Shown: in pieces, positions 35,501 to 44,047 of the stretch
Layout: each line of letters opens with the position of its first letter
Position numbering within the stretch: the first letter of the stretch is position 1
Source of the DNA: an uncultured Bacteroidales bacterium
GTDB lineage: Bacteria > Bacteroidota > Bacteroidia > Bacteroidales > P3
Direction of reading: 5' to 3'
NCBI GenBank assembly: GCA_946401725.1
Contig: CAMIVE010000004.1
Coordinates: forward strand, 19,668-83,667
DNA length: 64,000 nt
Notes under the pieces: model-generated
Database searches by the model: none
What the model was told of the DNA's origin: nothing
The model's input: the letters and a program-made list of their open reading frames with translations, nothing else
Made by a program: the position numbers and the translations under genes

Positions 35501-35998
35501 CTCGGTCCGCGTTACGGCAAGATCATGAAAGCCATCGCCGCCGCAGTCACCGCCTTCTCGCAGGAACAAATCAACGCGCTGGAAGCCGACGGCCGCTGCA
35601 ATCTCACCGTCGAAGGGCAGCCAGTCGAGATACTGCTCTCCGATGTCGAAATCGCCACACAGGACATCCCCGGTTGGGTGGTTGCCAACGAAGGCAGCCT
35701 CACCGTGGCACTTGACATCACCCTGACACAGGAACTCATCGACGAAGGCATTGCACGAGAACTGGTCAACCGCATCCAGAACATCCGCAAGGAAGGTTTC
35801 GATGTCACCGACCGTATCGAGATTACGCTTCAGCACGGCGAATGGGACGATGCCGTGAATCGTTACAGAGACTATATCTGCAGCGAGACACTGACGGAGC
35901 AGTTCAACCTGGTCGACACTGTTGAAGGTGACGACGCCCAGCAGATTGAAATTGTCGAGGGCAAACCGACCACGATTCTGATTCGCAAACGGTCGTAA
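32588..35998 (+). CDS. ileS: Isoleucyl-tRNA synthetase
   Basis: A 1136-residue class I aminoacyl-tRNA synthetase. The HIGH-type signature is in GPPSANGKPGIHHVMART, the CP1 editing domain includes TTPWTLPSNTALCV, and the KMSKS signature is KMSKRLGNGVDPFETL. The anticodon-binding domain follows RPEIDRWILSELNTLV. The ~130-residue C-terminal extension is the DUF5915-like region of the longer (type 2, eukaryote-like) IleRS without a zinc finger; enzymes of this type are often less sensitive to mupirocin. I start at ATG 32588; an upstream TTG would add two residues. It is expressed from its own promoter with mnmD 21 bases behind. Confidence 0.97.
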   Translation: MNYNEYKQLNLTQIGDDVRRWWEANETFEKGQQLSEGHPAFVFYDGPPSANGKPGIHHVMARTIKDVFCRYKAQKGFHVDRKAGWDTHGLPVELGVEKNLGITKEDIGKKISVDEYNRACRTEVLKYKDLWDELTKQMGYWVDLKNPYITFENEYIETLWFLLKKLYDKGLLYKGYTIQPFSPAAGTGLSSHELNLPGCYRDVKDTTCVALFKMVSSDAVASKFKTQNSDSTTYAIAWTTTPWTLPSNTALCVGPSIDYVLLETTHPYTEQPCRIIMAKALVASMFPTKEGEEPRYKVLAECKGVELEGLYYEQLIPWVKPTVVDSAAQTHRTATDTEAFRIILGDYVTTEDGTGIVHIAPTFGADDARVAKKAGIADLLLYDRDGKQMPMVDRQGRFAPVEDLDPAWVKENVNVDLYAPYAGKFVKNAYDPAKTDKDMSLDVELVIMLKGEGKLFKSEKHTHSYPHCWRTDKPVLYYPLDSWFIRTTALKDRMIELNKTINWKPEATGTGRFGNWLENIVDWNLSRSRYWGTPLPIWRTEDSREEICIGSIQQLREEINKAVAAGLMKDNPYASDDVNAFDLHRPYIDTVVLVSPSGKPMHREPDLIDVWFDSGAMPYAQIHYMGEPLRDDQFPADFIAEGVDQTRGWFYTLHAIATMCFDSVAFKNVISNGLVLDKNGNKMSKRLGNGVDPFETLKKYGPDATRWYMITNSQPWDNLKFDAEGVDEVRRKLFGTLFNTYSFFALYANLDHFEYKEPDIPLAQRPEIDRWILSELNTLVKTVDEAFADYEPTRAGRAIAEFVDAYLSNWYVRLCRRRFWKGDYSDDKISAYQTLYTCLETLSRLMSPIAPFFSERMFLDLNSVTRHVKAESVHHAAFPEVHEEMIDKSLEERMQLAQKVCSMGLSLRKKSNLRVRQPLAKIVLPVHDDNFRQQVERVKHLICSELNIKDVEFLAADNTLLVKSIKPNFKTLGPRYGKIMKAIAAAVTAFSQEQINALEADGRCNLTVEGQPVEILLSDVEIATQDIPGWVVANEGSLTVALDITLTQELIDEGIARELVNRIQNIRKEGFDVTDRIEITLQHGEWDDAVNRYRDYICSETLTEQFNLVDTVEGDDAQQIEIVEGKPTTILIRKRS

Positions 35999-36019
35999 GA
36001 CCATCGCACGCTTTTCCTT

Positions 36020-36712
36020 ATGACAAAGCTGACGCTTACCGCGGACGGCTCGCACACACTTGAGTTAGAAGGGGTGGGTGAGCACTACCACTCCACCGAG
36101 GGAGCCATCGAGGAAGCGCGTCATGTCTATCTGCGCCCCTGTCTCTATGAAGCTTTCGACCATTTCCCGACAGCCGAACCGCTCTCGCTATTCGAGATGG
36201 GCTTCGGCACAGGACTCAATGCTTTGTTGACGATGCTCGCCGCCGAACAGTACCGGCGTCCGGTATGCTATACCGCAGTGGAGCTGCATCCACTGCCGAA
36301 CGAGGTATATGAAAAGCTGAATTATCCGCAGTGTTTGGATATCCCCCGTGAACACTTCCTGCAGTTGCATGATGCCCCTTGGGGTGAGACCGTGCCGATT
36401 ACCCCATGGTTTTCGTTATGCAAACTGCAAGTCGATATGGTGGATTTCCGCTTTCCGTCCGACGCACACTTCCATGCAGTCTATTACGATGCTTTCGCGC
36501 CGCAATACCAGCCACAGCTGTGGACTGCCGACATCTTCGGCAGACTCTCCCAGGCACTTGTCGATGGAGCGATCCTGACCACCTATTGTTGCAAAGGCGA
36601 TGTCAAACGGGCCTTGTGTGCCGCAGGCTTCCAAGTGCAGAAACTGCCAGGCTACGGCCGCAAGAGAGAAATGCTCCGCGCTTTCCAACAGTCAGACTCA
36701 CAAACCAAGTGA
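36020..36712 (+). CDS. mnmD: tRNA 5-methylaminomethyl-2-thiouridine methyltransferase (MnmD, DUF752)
   Basis: A 230-residue stand-alone MnmD, the methyltransferase half of E. coli MnmC. Its opening TADGSHTLELEGVGEHYHST and EGAIEEARHVYL are diagnostic, LFEMGFGTGLNALLTMLA is the SAM-binding loop, and YYDAFAPQYQPQLWT followed by LTTYCCKGDVKRAL completes the core. It methylates nm5s2U34 to mnm5s2U34 in the wobble position of some tRNAs. The FAD-dependent MnmC1 half is absent. It follows ileS by 21 bases, so two tRNA-related genes form an operon. Confidence 0.94.
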   Translation: MTKLTLTADGSHTLELEGVGEHYHSTEGAIEEARHVYLRPCLYEAFDHFPTAEPLSLFEMGFGTGLNALLTMLAAEQYRRPVCYTAVELHPLPNEVYEKLNYPQCLDIPREHFLQLHDAPWGETVPITPWFSLCKLQVDMVDFRFPSDAHFHAVYYDAFAPQYQPQLWTADIFGRLSQALVDGAILTTYCCKGDVKRALCAAGFQVQKLPGYGRKREMLRAFQQSDSQTK

Positions 36713-36740
36713 TACTCTTGTCAATGCTACGCAAATCGAC

Positions 36741-36775
36741 AAAAAAATGCTCTATTGTTCTTCAACAATAGAGCA
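36741..36775 (-). terminator. Terminator of the FKBP isomerase gene
   Basis: TGCTCTATTGTT, loop CTTC, AACAATAGAGCA is a perfect 12-bp stem. Read on the minus strand it is followed by seven T, so it mainly ends the FKBP transcript; it also lies 35 bases after mnmD. Confidence 0.92.
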
Positions 36776-36803
36776 GGATAATACGTGTATTATTATTTGT
36801 CAA

Positions 36804-37529
36804 TTACTCGTGCACGTCATGAAGTTCCACTTCGTAGATGACGGTGGTGAAGGGAGGGATATCGTCGGTCCCTTTTGCGCCGAAGGCCATCTCACAAGGG
36901 AAATAGAAACGATAGGTACTGCCAGCCTTCATCATGCAGAAGCCTTCCCGCAGACCCGGCATCAACGACTCGTCGACCAAATGGACAATGGAAGAACGGT
37001 TGCCGTAAGTCTGGTCGAAAATCTGTCCGTTGGTGAAGGTGCCTTTGTAGTCGAAGTCGATAATCAAACCCGGTTCGGCTTTTCGTCCGGTGCCTTCTTT
37101 CAACACCTCATAATAGAAGCCCTTGTCGCTCTTCTTGACATTGGGATTGTTCTGCAGCAACTGCGCAAAGTAGGTCTTTTCGCTGGCACGAGCCTCTTCG
37201 AGGGATGACTGATATTTGGCCTGTTCTGAGACATACAGCTGTTTCTCTATCTGCTGCTGCAGTTGCATGAGCTGCTCCTGCGTCAGGGGCTGCGTCTTGT
37301 TGTCAAGCGTTGTCAAGAGGGCCTGGATAAGCACCTCCCGGTCGACCTCTATACCGGTAGCAATGATATTCTGCGCCGTGATGGTTCCAAGGGCCCAGCT
37401 GATACTGTCGTTGTTGTTTTTGAGAGCTGCCGGTGCCTCTGTATCGATGGTAAAATTGCCTTTCTTCTGACAGCCAATGACAAGGAGCGTCGCCGTCAAT
37501 GCAATGCAAATGATTCGAATGGTTTTCAT
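36804..37529 (-). CDS. FKBP-type peptidyl-prolyl cis-trans isomerase lipoprotein
   Basis: A 241-residue lipoprotein (lipobox LLVIGC, Cys20). A helical N-terminal dimerisation region (SWALGTITAQNIIATGIEVD, then a Gln-rich coil QLMQLQQQIEKQLY) is followed by the FKBP catalytic domain from residue ~135. That domain has LIIDFDYKGTFTNGQIFDQT, LMPGLREGFCMMKAGSTYRF and PCEMAFGAKGTDDIPPFTTV. The layout is that of FkpA or Mip. It should help fold proteins in the periplasm. It lies 46 bases downstream of the PLP decarboxylase gene on the same strand and ends at a strong hairpin. Confidence 0.93.
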   Translation of the reverse strand: MKTIRIICIALTATLLVIGCQKKGNFTIDTEAPAALKNNNDSISWALGTITAQNIIATGIEVDREVLIQALLTTLDNKTQPLTQEQLMQLQQQIEKQLYVSEQAKYQSSLEEARASEKTYFAQLLQNNPNVKKSDKGFYYEVLKEGTGRKAEPGLIIDFDYKGTFTNGQIFDQTYGNRSSIVHLVDESLMPGLREGFCMMKAGSTYRFYFPCEMAFGAKGTDDIPPFTTVIYEVELHDVHE

Positions 37530-37575
37530 GGGGATGATTGAAGGATTAATAGGTTTTCGATAAGTAACGTGTTTT

Positions 37576-38976
37576 TTAGTATCCTAGTATTTTCAGCATG
37601 GATTTGTGGCTTTGCTCTTTGGCGAAGAGCTTGGTGGAGTAGTCGCCGTTCTCGTCTTTGTCGATGATGATATGCTTGGGCGCGGGGATAAGACAGTGCT
37701 GTATGCCGCCATACCCACCGAGGCTCTCCTGATAAGCGCCTGTGTGGAAGAAACCGATGTAGAGCGGCTCGTCTTTCTGCAGTTTGGGCAAGAAGATGGC
37801 ATTGGCATGGGAGTCGGCATTGTAGTAGTCCTCACTGTCACAGGTGAGTCCGCCGAGGAACACCCGCTGGTATTCGCAATCCCAGTGGTTGACGGGAAGC
37901 ATGATGAAACGCTGGTTGATACCCCAAGTGTCGGGCAGCGTGGTGATGAACGACGAGTCGATCATGTACCACAACTCGCGGTCGTTCTGCTGTTTCTGAT
38001 CCATTATACTGTAGAGGGTGGCACCGCTCTCGCCCACAGTAAAAGAGCCGAACTCGGTGAAAATATTGGGTTCGTCGACACCACGAATGGTGCAGATATT
38101 TTTTATCTGGGCAAGGATCTCTTCCGCCATGTATTCGTAGTCGTAGTTGGCAGCCAACGAGTTCTTGATGGGGAATCCGCCGCCGATATTGAGTGAATCG
38201 AGCTCCGGACAGACGTGCTTCAAGTCGCAATACACATTGACACACTTGGACAACTCATTCCAGTAGTAAGCGGTGTCACGGATGCCGGTGTTGATGAAGA
38301 AATGCAGCATCTTGAAAGTGAACTTGGGATTGTCCTTGATGCATTCCTCGTAAAAAGAGACGATATCATTGTAGCGGATACCCAGTCGCGAGGTATAGAA
38401 GTCGAACTTCGGCTCTTCCTCAGCAGCAATACGGATACCGATCTTCATGGGCACCTCGGGGTCTTGCACAGCTTCGTCAAGCAGTCCCATCTCATGCTTG
38501 TTGTCGAGGATGGGAACTATATTATGGAATCCGTCCTTGTAGAGCTCTGCGATATTGTCGATGTACTGCTGCCGTTTGAAACCGTTGCTGACAATGAAGA
38601 TATTCTTATCAATAAGCCCTGAATTATACAATTCCTGAATCAGATTGATGTCAAAAGCGCTGGAGGTCTCCAGATTGATATCGTTCTTCAGCGCTTCCTC
38701 CATGACGAAGCTGAAATGACTGCTTTTGGTACAGTAGCAGTAGTTGTATGTACCTTTATAGTCGGTTTTGGCGATGGCAACATTGAAAAGCCTCTTGGCA
38801 CGCTGGATCTGTGAACTTATTTTAGGCAGATAGGTGATTTTTAAGGGTGTCCCGTACTGCTTGATAACTTCCATCAAAGGAATATCATGGAAGTAGAGTT
38901 CCCCATCCTCGGTGCGAAACTCGTCTTGCGGAAACTCAAAAGTCTGGTCGATTAAATCGTAGTACTTGTTTTTCAT
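37576..38976 (-). CDS. Fold type III PLP-dependent decarboxylase (Orn/DAP/Arg decarboxylase 2 family)
   Basis: A 466-residue alanine-racemase-fold enzyme. The PLP lysine is probably in YCYCTKSSHFSF, the phosphate-binding glycines in SLNIGGGFPIKN, and the C-terminal acidic and aromatic site in GFFHTGAYQESLGGYGGIQH. An intact HFFINTGIRD loop is also present. Bacteroidetes genomes often label this protein an arginine decarboxylase, but it is shorter than SpeA (~630 residues), so arginine, DAP or carboxynorspermidine all remain possible. A TACATTTG promoter element stands 76 bases upstream. Confidence 0.87.
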   Translation of the reverse strand: MKNKYYDLIDQTFEFPQDEFRTEDGELYFHDIPLMEVIKQYGTPLKITYLPKISSQIQRAKRLFNVAIAKTDYKGTYNYCYCTKSSHFSFVMEEALKNDINLETSSAFDINLIQELYNSGLIDKNIFIVSNGFKRQQYIDNIAELYKDGFHNIVPILDNKHEMGLLDEAVQDPEVPMKIGIRIAAEEEPKFDFYTSRLGIRYNDIVSFYEECIKDNPKFTFKMLHFFINTGIRDTAYYWNELSKCVNVYCDLKHVCPELDSLNIGGGFPIKNSLAANYDYEYMAEEILAQIKNICTIRGVDEPNIFTEFGSFTVGESGATLYSIMDQKQQNDRELWYMIDSSFITTLPDTWGINQRFIMLPVNHWDCEYQRVFLGGLTCDSEDYYNADSHANAIFLPKLQKDEPLYIGFFHTGAYQESLGGYGGIQHCLIPAPKHIIIDKDENGDYSTKLFAKEQSHKSMLKILGY

Positions 38977-39051
38977 TTTGCAAAAACTTTTTAGTTAAAC
39001 CACCTTCATCTGCTCCAATCCGATCGAGTCGGATGAATCAATTTCAGGTTG

Positions 39052-39059
39052 CAAATGTA
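39052..39059 (-). promoter_or_regulatory. -7 element of the PLP decarboxylase gene
   Basis: Minus-strand TACATTTG fits TAnnTTTG and lies 76 bases before the start at 38976. No convincing -33 box was found. Confidence 0.65.
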
Positions 39060-39187
39060 CAATAATTTCACAAAAACCAGCCCTTTTTTGTCTACTTTTT
39101 TTTGCTTATTTTCCTCTCCTTACACTCGATTATTCAATTATCCATTTGATTTACATATTTTTATCAAAAAATAGTCACAATACAAAA

Positions 39188-39231
39188 CAAGTCATCCGGA
39201 TGGGGCACGAAGCGCGCATCCGGATGACTTG
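39188..39231 (-). terminator. Large hairpin after the C25 protease gene
   Basis: CAAGTCATCCGGATG and CATCCGGATGACTTG make a perfect 15-bp stem with a 14-base loop, 25 bases after the protease stop on the minus strand. A loosely T-rich stretch (TTGTTTTGTATTG) follows. Confidence 0.8.
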
Positions 39232-39255
39232 GATTGCGGTTTTAATAAAAAACCG

Positions 39256-42200
39256 TTATTTTTTAATAAATTTCTTCACCATCTTGTTGCCTTCGGCATC
39301 GGTGGCAACAAGGAGATACACACCCTTTTCAAATGACTGGACATCGAGCATCACCCGATCGCCCTGGGTCTGCCGGCGCATAATCTCCCGTCCTGTGATG
39401 TCGAGAACGACGATCCCGCTCAGGTCCTTACCCTGGACTGTGACCTGTCCGTCGGCAGGATTGGGGAAGAGTTGGAGGTTGATTTCGCTTCCGGGGGTGT
39501 TGATACCTATGGTGCCGTTTACGGTGACGGTAGTGGAGGCTTCAGCGCTGCAATTGCCATTGTATCCCGTCACACTGTAAATGGTGGTCTCGGTGGGATA
39601 CACGTCGATAGAAGGATTCGTCGAGCCCGTGCTCCACAGATAACGTTGGGCGCCGCTGGCCTCCAAACGGACGGATTCACCCGCGCGGATGGTCACATCG
39701 CCACCGAGGATAGCCACTTGGGGGGCTTCCAAGACCACCAGCGTCAGATAGGTAATCTCTGTCGCTGACGAGTCGCTGAAGATATGACTGCCGGTAAGCG
39801 CTTCGGTGTTGATGGTGTCGTTGAGGAAAGTGTACGGCGTGCCTTGACAGACGCTGTCGAGCAGGTAGCGGAACGCGGTGCCGTTGAGGGGCAGGTGAAG
39901 GTTGTCAATCCATGCACAGTCGCTGCCCGAGCGCTGGGAATAGTCCTTCTCGTAGCTGAATTTGAAGGTATGCGTGCCTTGGGGTACAAAGAACGCACTG
40001 CGGCTCCAGTTATTGTTGGTGCCGCTAAGTTCCATCATCATCTGACCGTCGATGTAGAACCGGAAGAAGTCATAGTTGGTCTCTGACGAGACATTCTTGT
40101 AGAAGGTGATGCTGTCGTCGGCTGTAGAGGTCCAGACCACACTGATTTCCGACGTATTACCATTGCCGCTGTTGCCGCTCCATGAACTGGTACTCCAGGT
40201 GCGTGAACGCATGCAGTAGGTACCTTCATAGGCGTTCTGGTTGGTAATTTCCCAAGGATACTCACCTTGGGTCCACGGTGTGCTGCCGAAGGTTCCCTCT
40301 TCAAAGGTGATGAGACTATTGTCAACACCAAAGGTAAGTTTAATGGTATCCATGGCGGTCTTGAATCCATCGCTGATGGTTTGGATGATGGGAACAGTGC
40401 GGTTGGTGGGGACTGCTCCAGTAGGCGTAAGGGTATAGAAGTCTGTAATCGACTGGCCTGCGTTGACATTTGCAATATTGTGGCTCGGATTGTCGATGCA
40501 GATGGCGGGATCGAGGCAGGTGAGCGTGATGACGCCGTTCTCGAGGGAGGCATGACCCTGGTTCCTGTTCGTCACAGTGAGTGTGAAGCTGGAATCAGCC
40601 GTGTGATTCTCAGCAAGCGAATGGCTTTCGTAGTGGATGTCGGAGGCGTGGATGGGGAAACTGAAGGTGCCGACGGAGCGGTCGTCGACTGTGTTGCCCC
40701 AGCGGACGATTACTTTGACGACAGCGTTTGACATGTCGGCAGCGGTGCCCCACACATGGCTGGAGCATACACTGCTGAGGTGGAGTTCCTGTCCGGTAGC
40801 CAGTCCTGTACCCAGGTCGATGATGCCGGTGGTGTCGATTTGAATGCTGCCGTTGGGGCTCTGGAACTCGATAGTGACATTCGACGCATTGTCAACGCCG
40901 ACATTCTGCAGGGTGACGTTGAAGTTCACGTCGCCATTGGCAGTCAGCTGGCTGTTGGCAGTGAAGGAAGTGACACTGACATAAGGGCCATTGGCAATGA
41001 CATTCACATTCTGGATGAAGGGCCGGTAGCCCTGGGCGGTGATAACCACTTCGTAGAGGCCGGGATTGCCGAGGGGGTCGAAACTCAAGGTTGCATTGCC
41101 GTTGGCATCGGCGAAGGCGGCGCCCACCAATTCATGGTTGGCGTCGGTGAAACCGATATAGGCATAAGGCACAGCGGTGATGCTCATGCTGGAGCTTCCC
41201 ACAGAAGCGGCTCCCGGAACGTTGGCAGTCATCGTGAGGGCCTGTCCGTGGATGTAAGGCTTCAGCGAGGGGTCGCCCATCAGGTGATAGATCTGCCAAT
41301 AGTATTCTTTCATGCCTGACGAAGAACTGCTCGATTCGACAGCCATATTGCCTGCATGAATCATAGCGCCCATGGAGGTATACCATTTATTGTAACCCTC
41401 CCCGTGCGAATGGAAGAGTTGGTCATACATACCCAGATTCGAAGCATTGTAGGAGGGATCCATGGTGTTGCTGATATTGCTGCGCACACCCACCGACCAG
41501 TAGAAGTCCTCCGTCCAATAGGTGGAGTTGCTGCCGCCGATATAGCCTACAGCGCCGGCATTGTTGCCCTTGCGAAGCAGCGCCTCGCCAAGACAAGCAT
41601 CCACCTGGAAGCTGTTGGTCAGGCAGCAGTTGCCAATCATCACCATCGGCTTGTTGTTGTTGGTCATCTGGGCGACGTGGCTGGTTGTAAAGCTGGGATC
41701 ACCCCACGAGGTTTCCGAACCATGCGCCGTATAGTTGACATAGCCACACCCGTTGTTGTAAAGGGTGCGCAGCGCAGCGGCGGTACCGTTGGCTTGCGAG
41801 CTACCAGTCACCGTCACACCTGTCGGTGCAAAACTGGTGTTGTTTTTATAGTATACGATATTGGTAAATCCGTTGGCTGCAGTGACGTAGGTCTTTGCCA
41901 CATAGTCCATGTCCGGGTCCCCATAAGTGTAGGCGTTATCGCCAGTGTAGCCTCCGTCGACACCAGCGATCAGGGCAGCCGTGGAGAGGTAGGAATCGTC
42001 GGGGAAAGTATACTGTTCGTACATCAGCGTCTTGGAGATCTGGGGCTCCAATTGGGCAATATTCTGTGCCGAGAAACGTCCATAGTAGCAGTCGGGCAGG
42101 TAGTCGTTGCCCGTCCAGCAGCAATAGCTGAGATCGCTGTACTGCTGTTCCGTACTGTAAGGGTTCGAACTCAGATAGAAGGCTGGCACTTGATCCACGT

Positions 42201-43095
42201 CGCCGACAAAGAGGACGTATGTGGGGGCGGGGGCTGCCGCAGTGGCGTTGTTGTAGAGCCCCTGCAAATAGGCTTGGATGCTTGCAGTGGTGCTTCCCAC
42301 ATTGGCGTCGTCGGTATAGACCAAGTCGACCAGAAAGCCCTGACGGCGTTTCCATGTGGCGAACTCGTCGAGTTGTCCGCGGAAGGAGCTATGGGCAACA
42401 ATGGTGTAACGCAGCGGAGCGGTAGTGTAGTTGTCCTTGGCACCGATGGTGTTGATCACCCCTTGCATGCTGTTGAAAGCAGGGCTGGCATAGCGCTGCT
42501 GCATATCGCGGGTTGCAGCGATATCGGGATTCTTCTGCCGGACACTTACGGTAAGGCTCTTAACGACGATCACCTGATTGGTTACCGGATTCCAACGCAC
42601 GGGATTGAACACCACACGTGCCAGGTTGCGGTTGCGGGACACACCCAAGGATTGCAGCTCGATGGGGTCTGCTCCACAGAAAGCATCGGTGGTATAGGCG
42701 GTCACATCCTTGACCAGTCTGACAGGCGAGTTGTCGCTTTTGCTGCGAGAGGGCTGTGCGGGCATGACTTCGTGGTTGATACCGAGCGTCGCACCGTCAA
42801 GGGTGTCGCAGGTCATTGATTCCACCGTGTAGGTCAGTCCTTCACCCAGGGCCACCTCGATGAGTTTCACCATGGCGGGCAGTGCCGGTTTTCCTGCCAC
42901 ACTTTGAGAGCCGAAACCGGTCATCTGAATGGTTGAATAGTAGTCGTCCAGGAACTTCATGTCCGAGACATTGGGCTCCGGAGCGGAGAAGCTGATGCGG
43001 ACTTGCGAGTAGTCGCTTTGTTTCACTTGGTAATTCTGTGCCGAAAGGCTGAAAGCGAGGCCCAGAATTGACAAAAGGGTGAGCAGTTTTTTCAT
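39256..43095 (-). CDS. T9SS-secreted C25 (gingipain-like) cysteine peptidase
   Basis: A 1279-residue secreted protease. After a signal peptide (cut near LSAQN) comes a C25 propeptide (~20-215; ISFSAPEPNVSDMKFLDDYY, QSVAGKPALPAMVKLIEVA). The catalytic domain follows (~230-620): His458 in YTAHGSETSWGDPSF and, about 33 residues on, Cys490-Cys491 in MIGNCCLTNSF, of which Cys491 aligns best with the gingipain nucleophile. Ig-like and concanavalin-type modules come next (~640-1120; SFTLTVTNRNQGHASLENG, WIDNLHLPLNG). A type A sorting domain ends it (LQLFPNPADGQVTVQGKDLS, SFEKGVYLLVATDAEGNKMV). It should be exported through the T9SS and attached to the surface or released; the cleavage preference is unknown. 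Confidence 0.93.
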   Translation of the reverse strand: MKKLLTLLSILGLAFSLSAQNYQVKQSDYSQVRISFSAPEPNVSDMKFLDDYYSTIQMTGFGSQSVAGKPALPAMVKLIEVALGEGLTYTVESMTCDTLDGATLGINHEVMPAQPSRSKSDNSPVRLVKDVTAYTTDAFCGADPIELQSLGVSRNRNLARVVFNPVRWNPVTNQVIVVKSLTVSVRQKNPDIAATRDMQQRYASPAFNSMQGVINTIGAKDNYTTAPLRYTIVAHSSFRGQLDEFATWKRRQGFLVDLVYTDDANVGSTTASIQAYLQGLYNNATAAAPAPTYVLFVGDVDQVPAFYLSSNPYSTEQQYSDLSYCCWTGNDYLPDCYYGRFSAQNIAQLEPQISKTLMYEQYTFPDDSYLSTAALIAGVDGGYTGDNAYTYGDPDMDYVAKTYVTAANGFTNIVYYKNNTSFAPTGVTVTGSSQANGTAAALRTLYNNGCGYVNYTAHGSETSWGDPSFTTSHVAQMTNNNKPMVMIGNCCLTNSFQVDACLGEALLRKGNNAGAVGYIGGSNSTYWTEDFYWSVGVRSNISNTMDPSYNASNLGMYDQLFHSHGEGYNKWYTSMGAMIHAGNMAVESSSSSSGMKEYYWQIYHLMGDPSLKPYIHGQALTMTANVPGAASVGSSSMSITAVPYAYIGFTDANHELVGAAFADANGNATLSFDPLGNPGLYEVVITAQGYRPFIQNVNVIANGPYVSVTSFTANSQLTANGDVNFNVTLQNVGVDNASNVTIEFQSPNGSIQIDTTGIIDLGTGLATGQELHLSSVCSSHVWGTAADMSNAVVKVIVRWGNTVDDRSVGTFSFPIHASDIHYESHSLAENHTADSSFTLTVTNRNQGHASLENGVITLTCLDPAICIDNPSHNIANVNAGQSITDFYTLTPTGAVPTNRTVPIIQTISDGFKTAMDTIKLTFGVDNSLITFEEGTFGSTPWTQGEYPWEITNQNAYEGTYCMRSRTWSTSSWSGNSGNGNTSEISVVWTSTADDSITFYKNVSSETNYDFFRFYIDGQMMMELSGTNNNWSRSAFFVPQGTHTFKFSYEKDYSQRSGSDCAWIDNLHLPLNGTAFRYLLDSVCQGTPYTFLNDTINTEALTGSHIFSDSSATEITYLTLVVLEAPQVAILGGDVTIRAGESVRLEASGAQRYLWSTGSTNPSIDVYPTETTIYSVTGYNGNCSAEASTTVTVNGTIGINTPGSEINLQLFPNPADGQVTVQGKDLSGIVVLDITGREIMRRQTQGDRVMLDVQSFEKGVYLLVATDAEGNKMVKKFIKK

Positions 43096-43151
43096 CTATT
43101 TTTTTATTTATTTTGTATATTTTTCTTTCAAATTATTGTATTTCCTTCAAA

Positions 43152-43844
43152 TCAACCAGCCACCTCTCTGAAATCGGCCCAGACCGGTTCCTCGGGTGGG
43201 GGCGCTACAATGGTGGTCTCCTCTTTTCTGACAGGATGGAGAAAGGTAAGGCTGCGCGCATGCAGCGAGATGCCGCCGTCGGGATTGGAACGTTCGGCAC
43301 CGTATTTCAAATCGCCTTTAATGTGGCATCCGATATGGGCCAGCTGGGCACGTATCTGGTGATGCCGACCCGTGTGCAGATCCACCTCTATCAGATGATA
43401 GCCTCCCCCGCTGACACCTACAAGGCGATAGTCAAGCACCGCCATCTTGGCGTTGGCGGTACCCTCTTTCACCACATAGGTGCGGTTGTTTTTCTCATTG
43501 CGGAGCAGCCAATCCTCCAGACGGCCGCTTGTCTGCGGCGGCGCCTCTTTGCATAACGCCCAGTAGGTCTTCTGCATCTCACGGCTTTTCACCGCTTCGT
43601 TCATACGACTCAGCGCCTTGCCGGTTTTAGCGAAAAGCACCACGCCGCTGACCGGCCGGTCCAGCCGGTGGATAACCCCGCAGAACACATTGCCAGGCTT
43701 GCCGTCGCGTTCCTTCAGAAAAGCCTTGATCATATCGGGCAGGGCGGGGTCGCCGGTCTTGTCGCCTTGCACAATCTGCCCGCAGCGTTTGTTCAACGCC
43801 AGCAGATGGTTGTCTTCATAAAGGATCTGGTCGACAAGAGACAT
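43152..43844 (-). CDS. RluA-family rRNA/tRNA pseudouridine synthase
   Basis: A 230-residue pseudouridine synthase with the catalytic signature GVIHRLDRPVSGVVLFAK, whose Asp is the nucleophile. SLVDQILYEDNHLLALNK opens the domain, and KTYWALC and HLIEVDLHTGRHHQIRAQLA complete it. There is no S4 domain. It isomerises uridines in RNA; the exact target is not readable. It follows psd in a minus-strand gene string but is separated from it by 203 bases, most of which is a tandem AAGGTT array that forms its 5' leader. Confidence 0.93.
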   Translation of the reverse strand: MSLVDQILYEDNHLLALNKRCGQIVQGDKTGDPALPDMIKAFLKERDGKPGNVFCGVIHRLDRPVSGVVLFAKTGKALSRMNEAVKSREMQKTYWALCKEAPPQTSGRLEDWLLRNEKNNRTYVVKEGTANAKMAVLDYRLVGVSGGGYHLIEVDLHTGRHHQIRAQLAHIGCHIKGDLKYGAERSNPDGGISLHARSLTFLHPVRKEETTIVAPPPEEPVWADFREVAG

Positions 43845-43866
43845 GGGTGAGAGGGTTTAAGAGTTT

Positions 43867-44019
43867 AAAGGTTTTAAAGGTTTGAAAGGTTTGAAAGGTT
43901 GAAAAGGTTTGAAAGGTTTGAAAGGTTTGAAAGGTTGAAAAGGTTTTAAAGGTTTGAAAGGTTTGAAAGGTTTGAAAGGTTGAAAAGGTTTTAAAGGTTT
44001 AAAAGGTTTAAAAGGGTTG
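43867..44019 (-). repeat. Tandem array of ~9-bp AAAGGTTT units in the leader of the pseudouridine synthase gene
   Basis: About 16 units of 8-10 bases occur in a row, mainly GAAAGGTTT with variants GAAAGGTT, GAAAAGGTTT and TAAAGGTTT. Blocks of four units repeat in the same order, so there is a higher-order period of about 36-45 bases. On the sense strand of the downstream gene the array reads AAACCTTTC. Single or double copies occur before many other genes in this window. Confidence 0.93.
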
Positions 44020-44047
44020 CTGTTTTATGTATTTATTTTCATTTGGC

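Noticed and set aside
41356..42819. 487-codon open frame antisense to the C25 protease gene
   Set aside because: Low-complexity Gly/Val/His-rich translation without domain signs; the protease frame is unambiguous.
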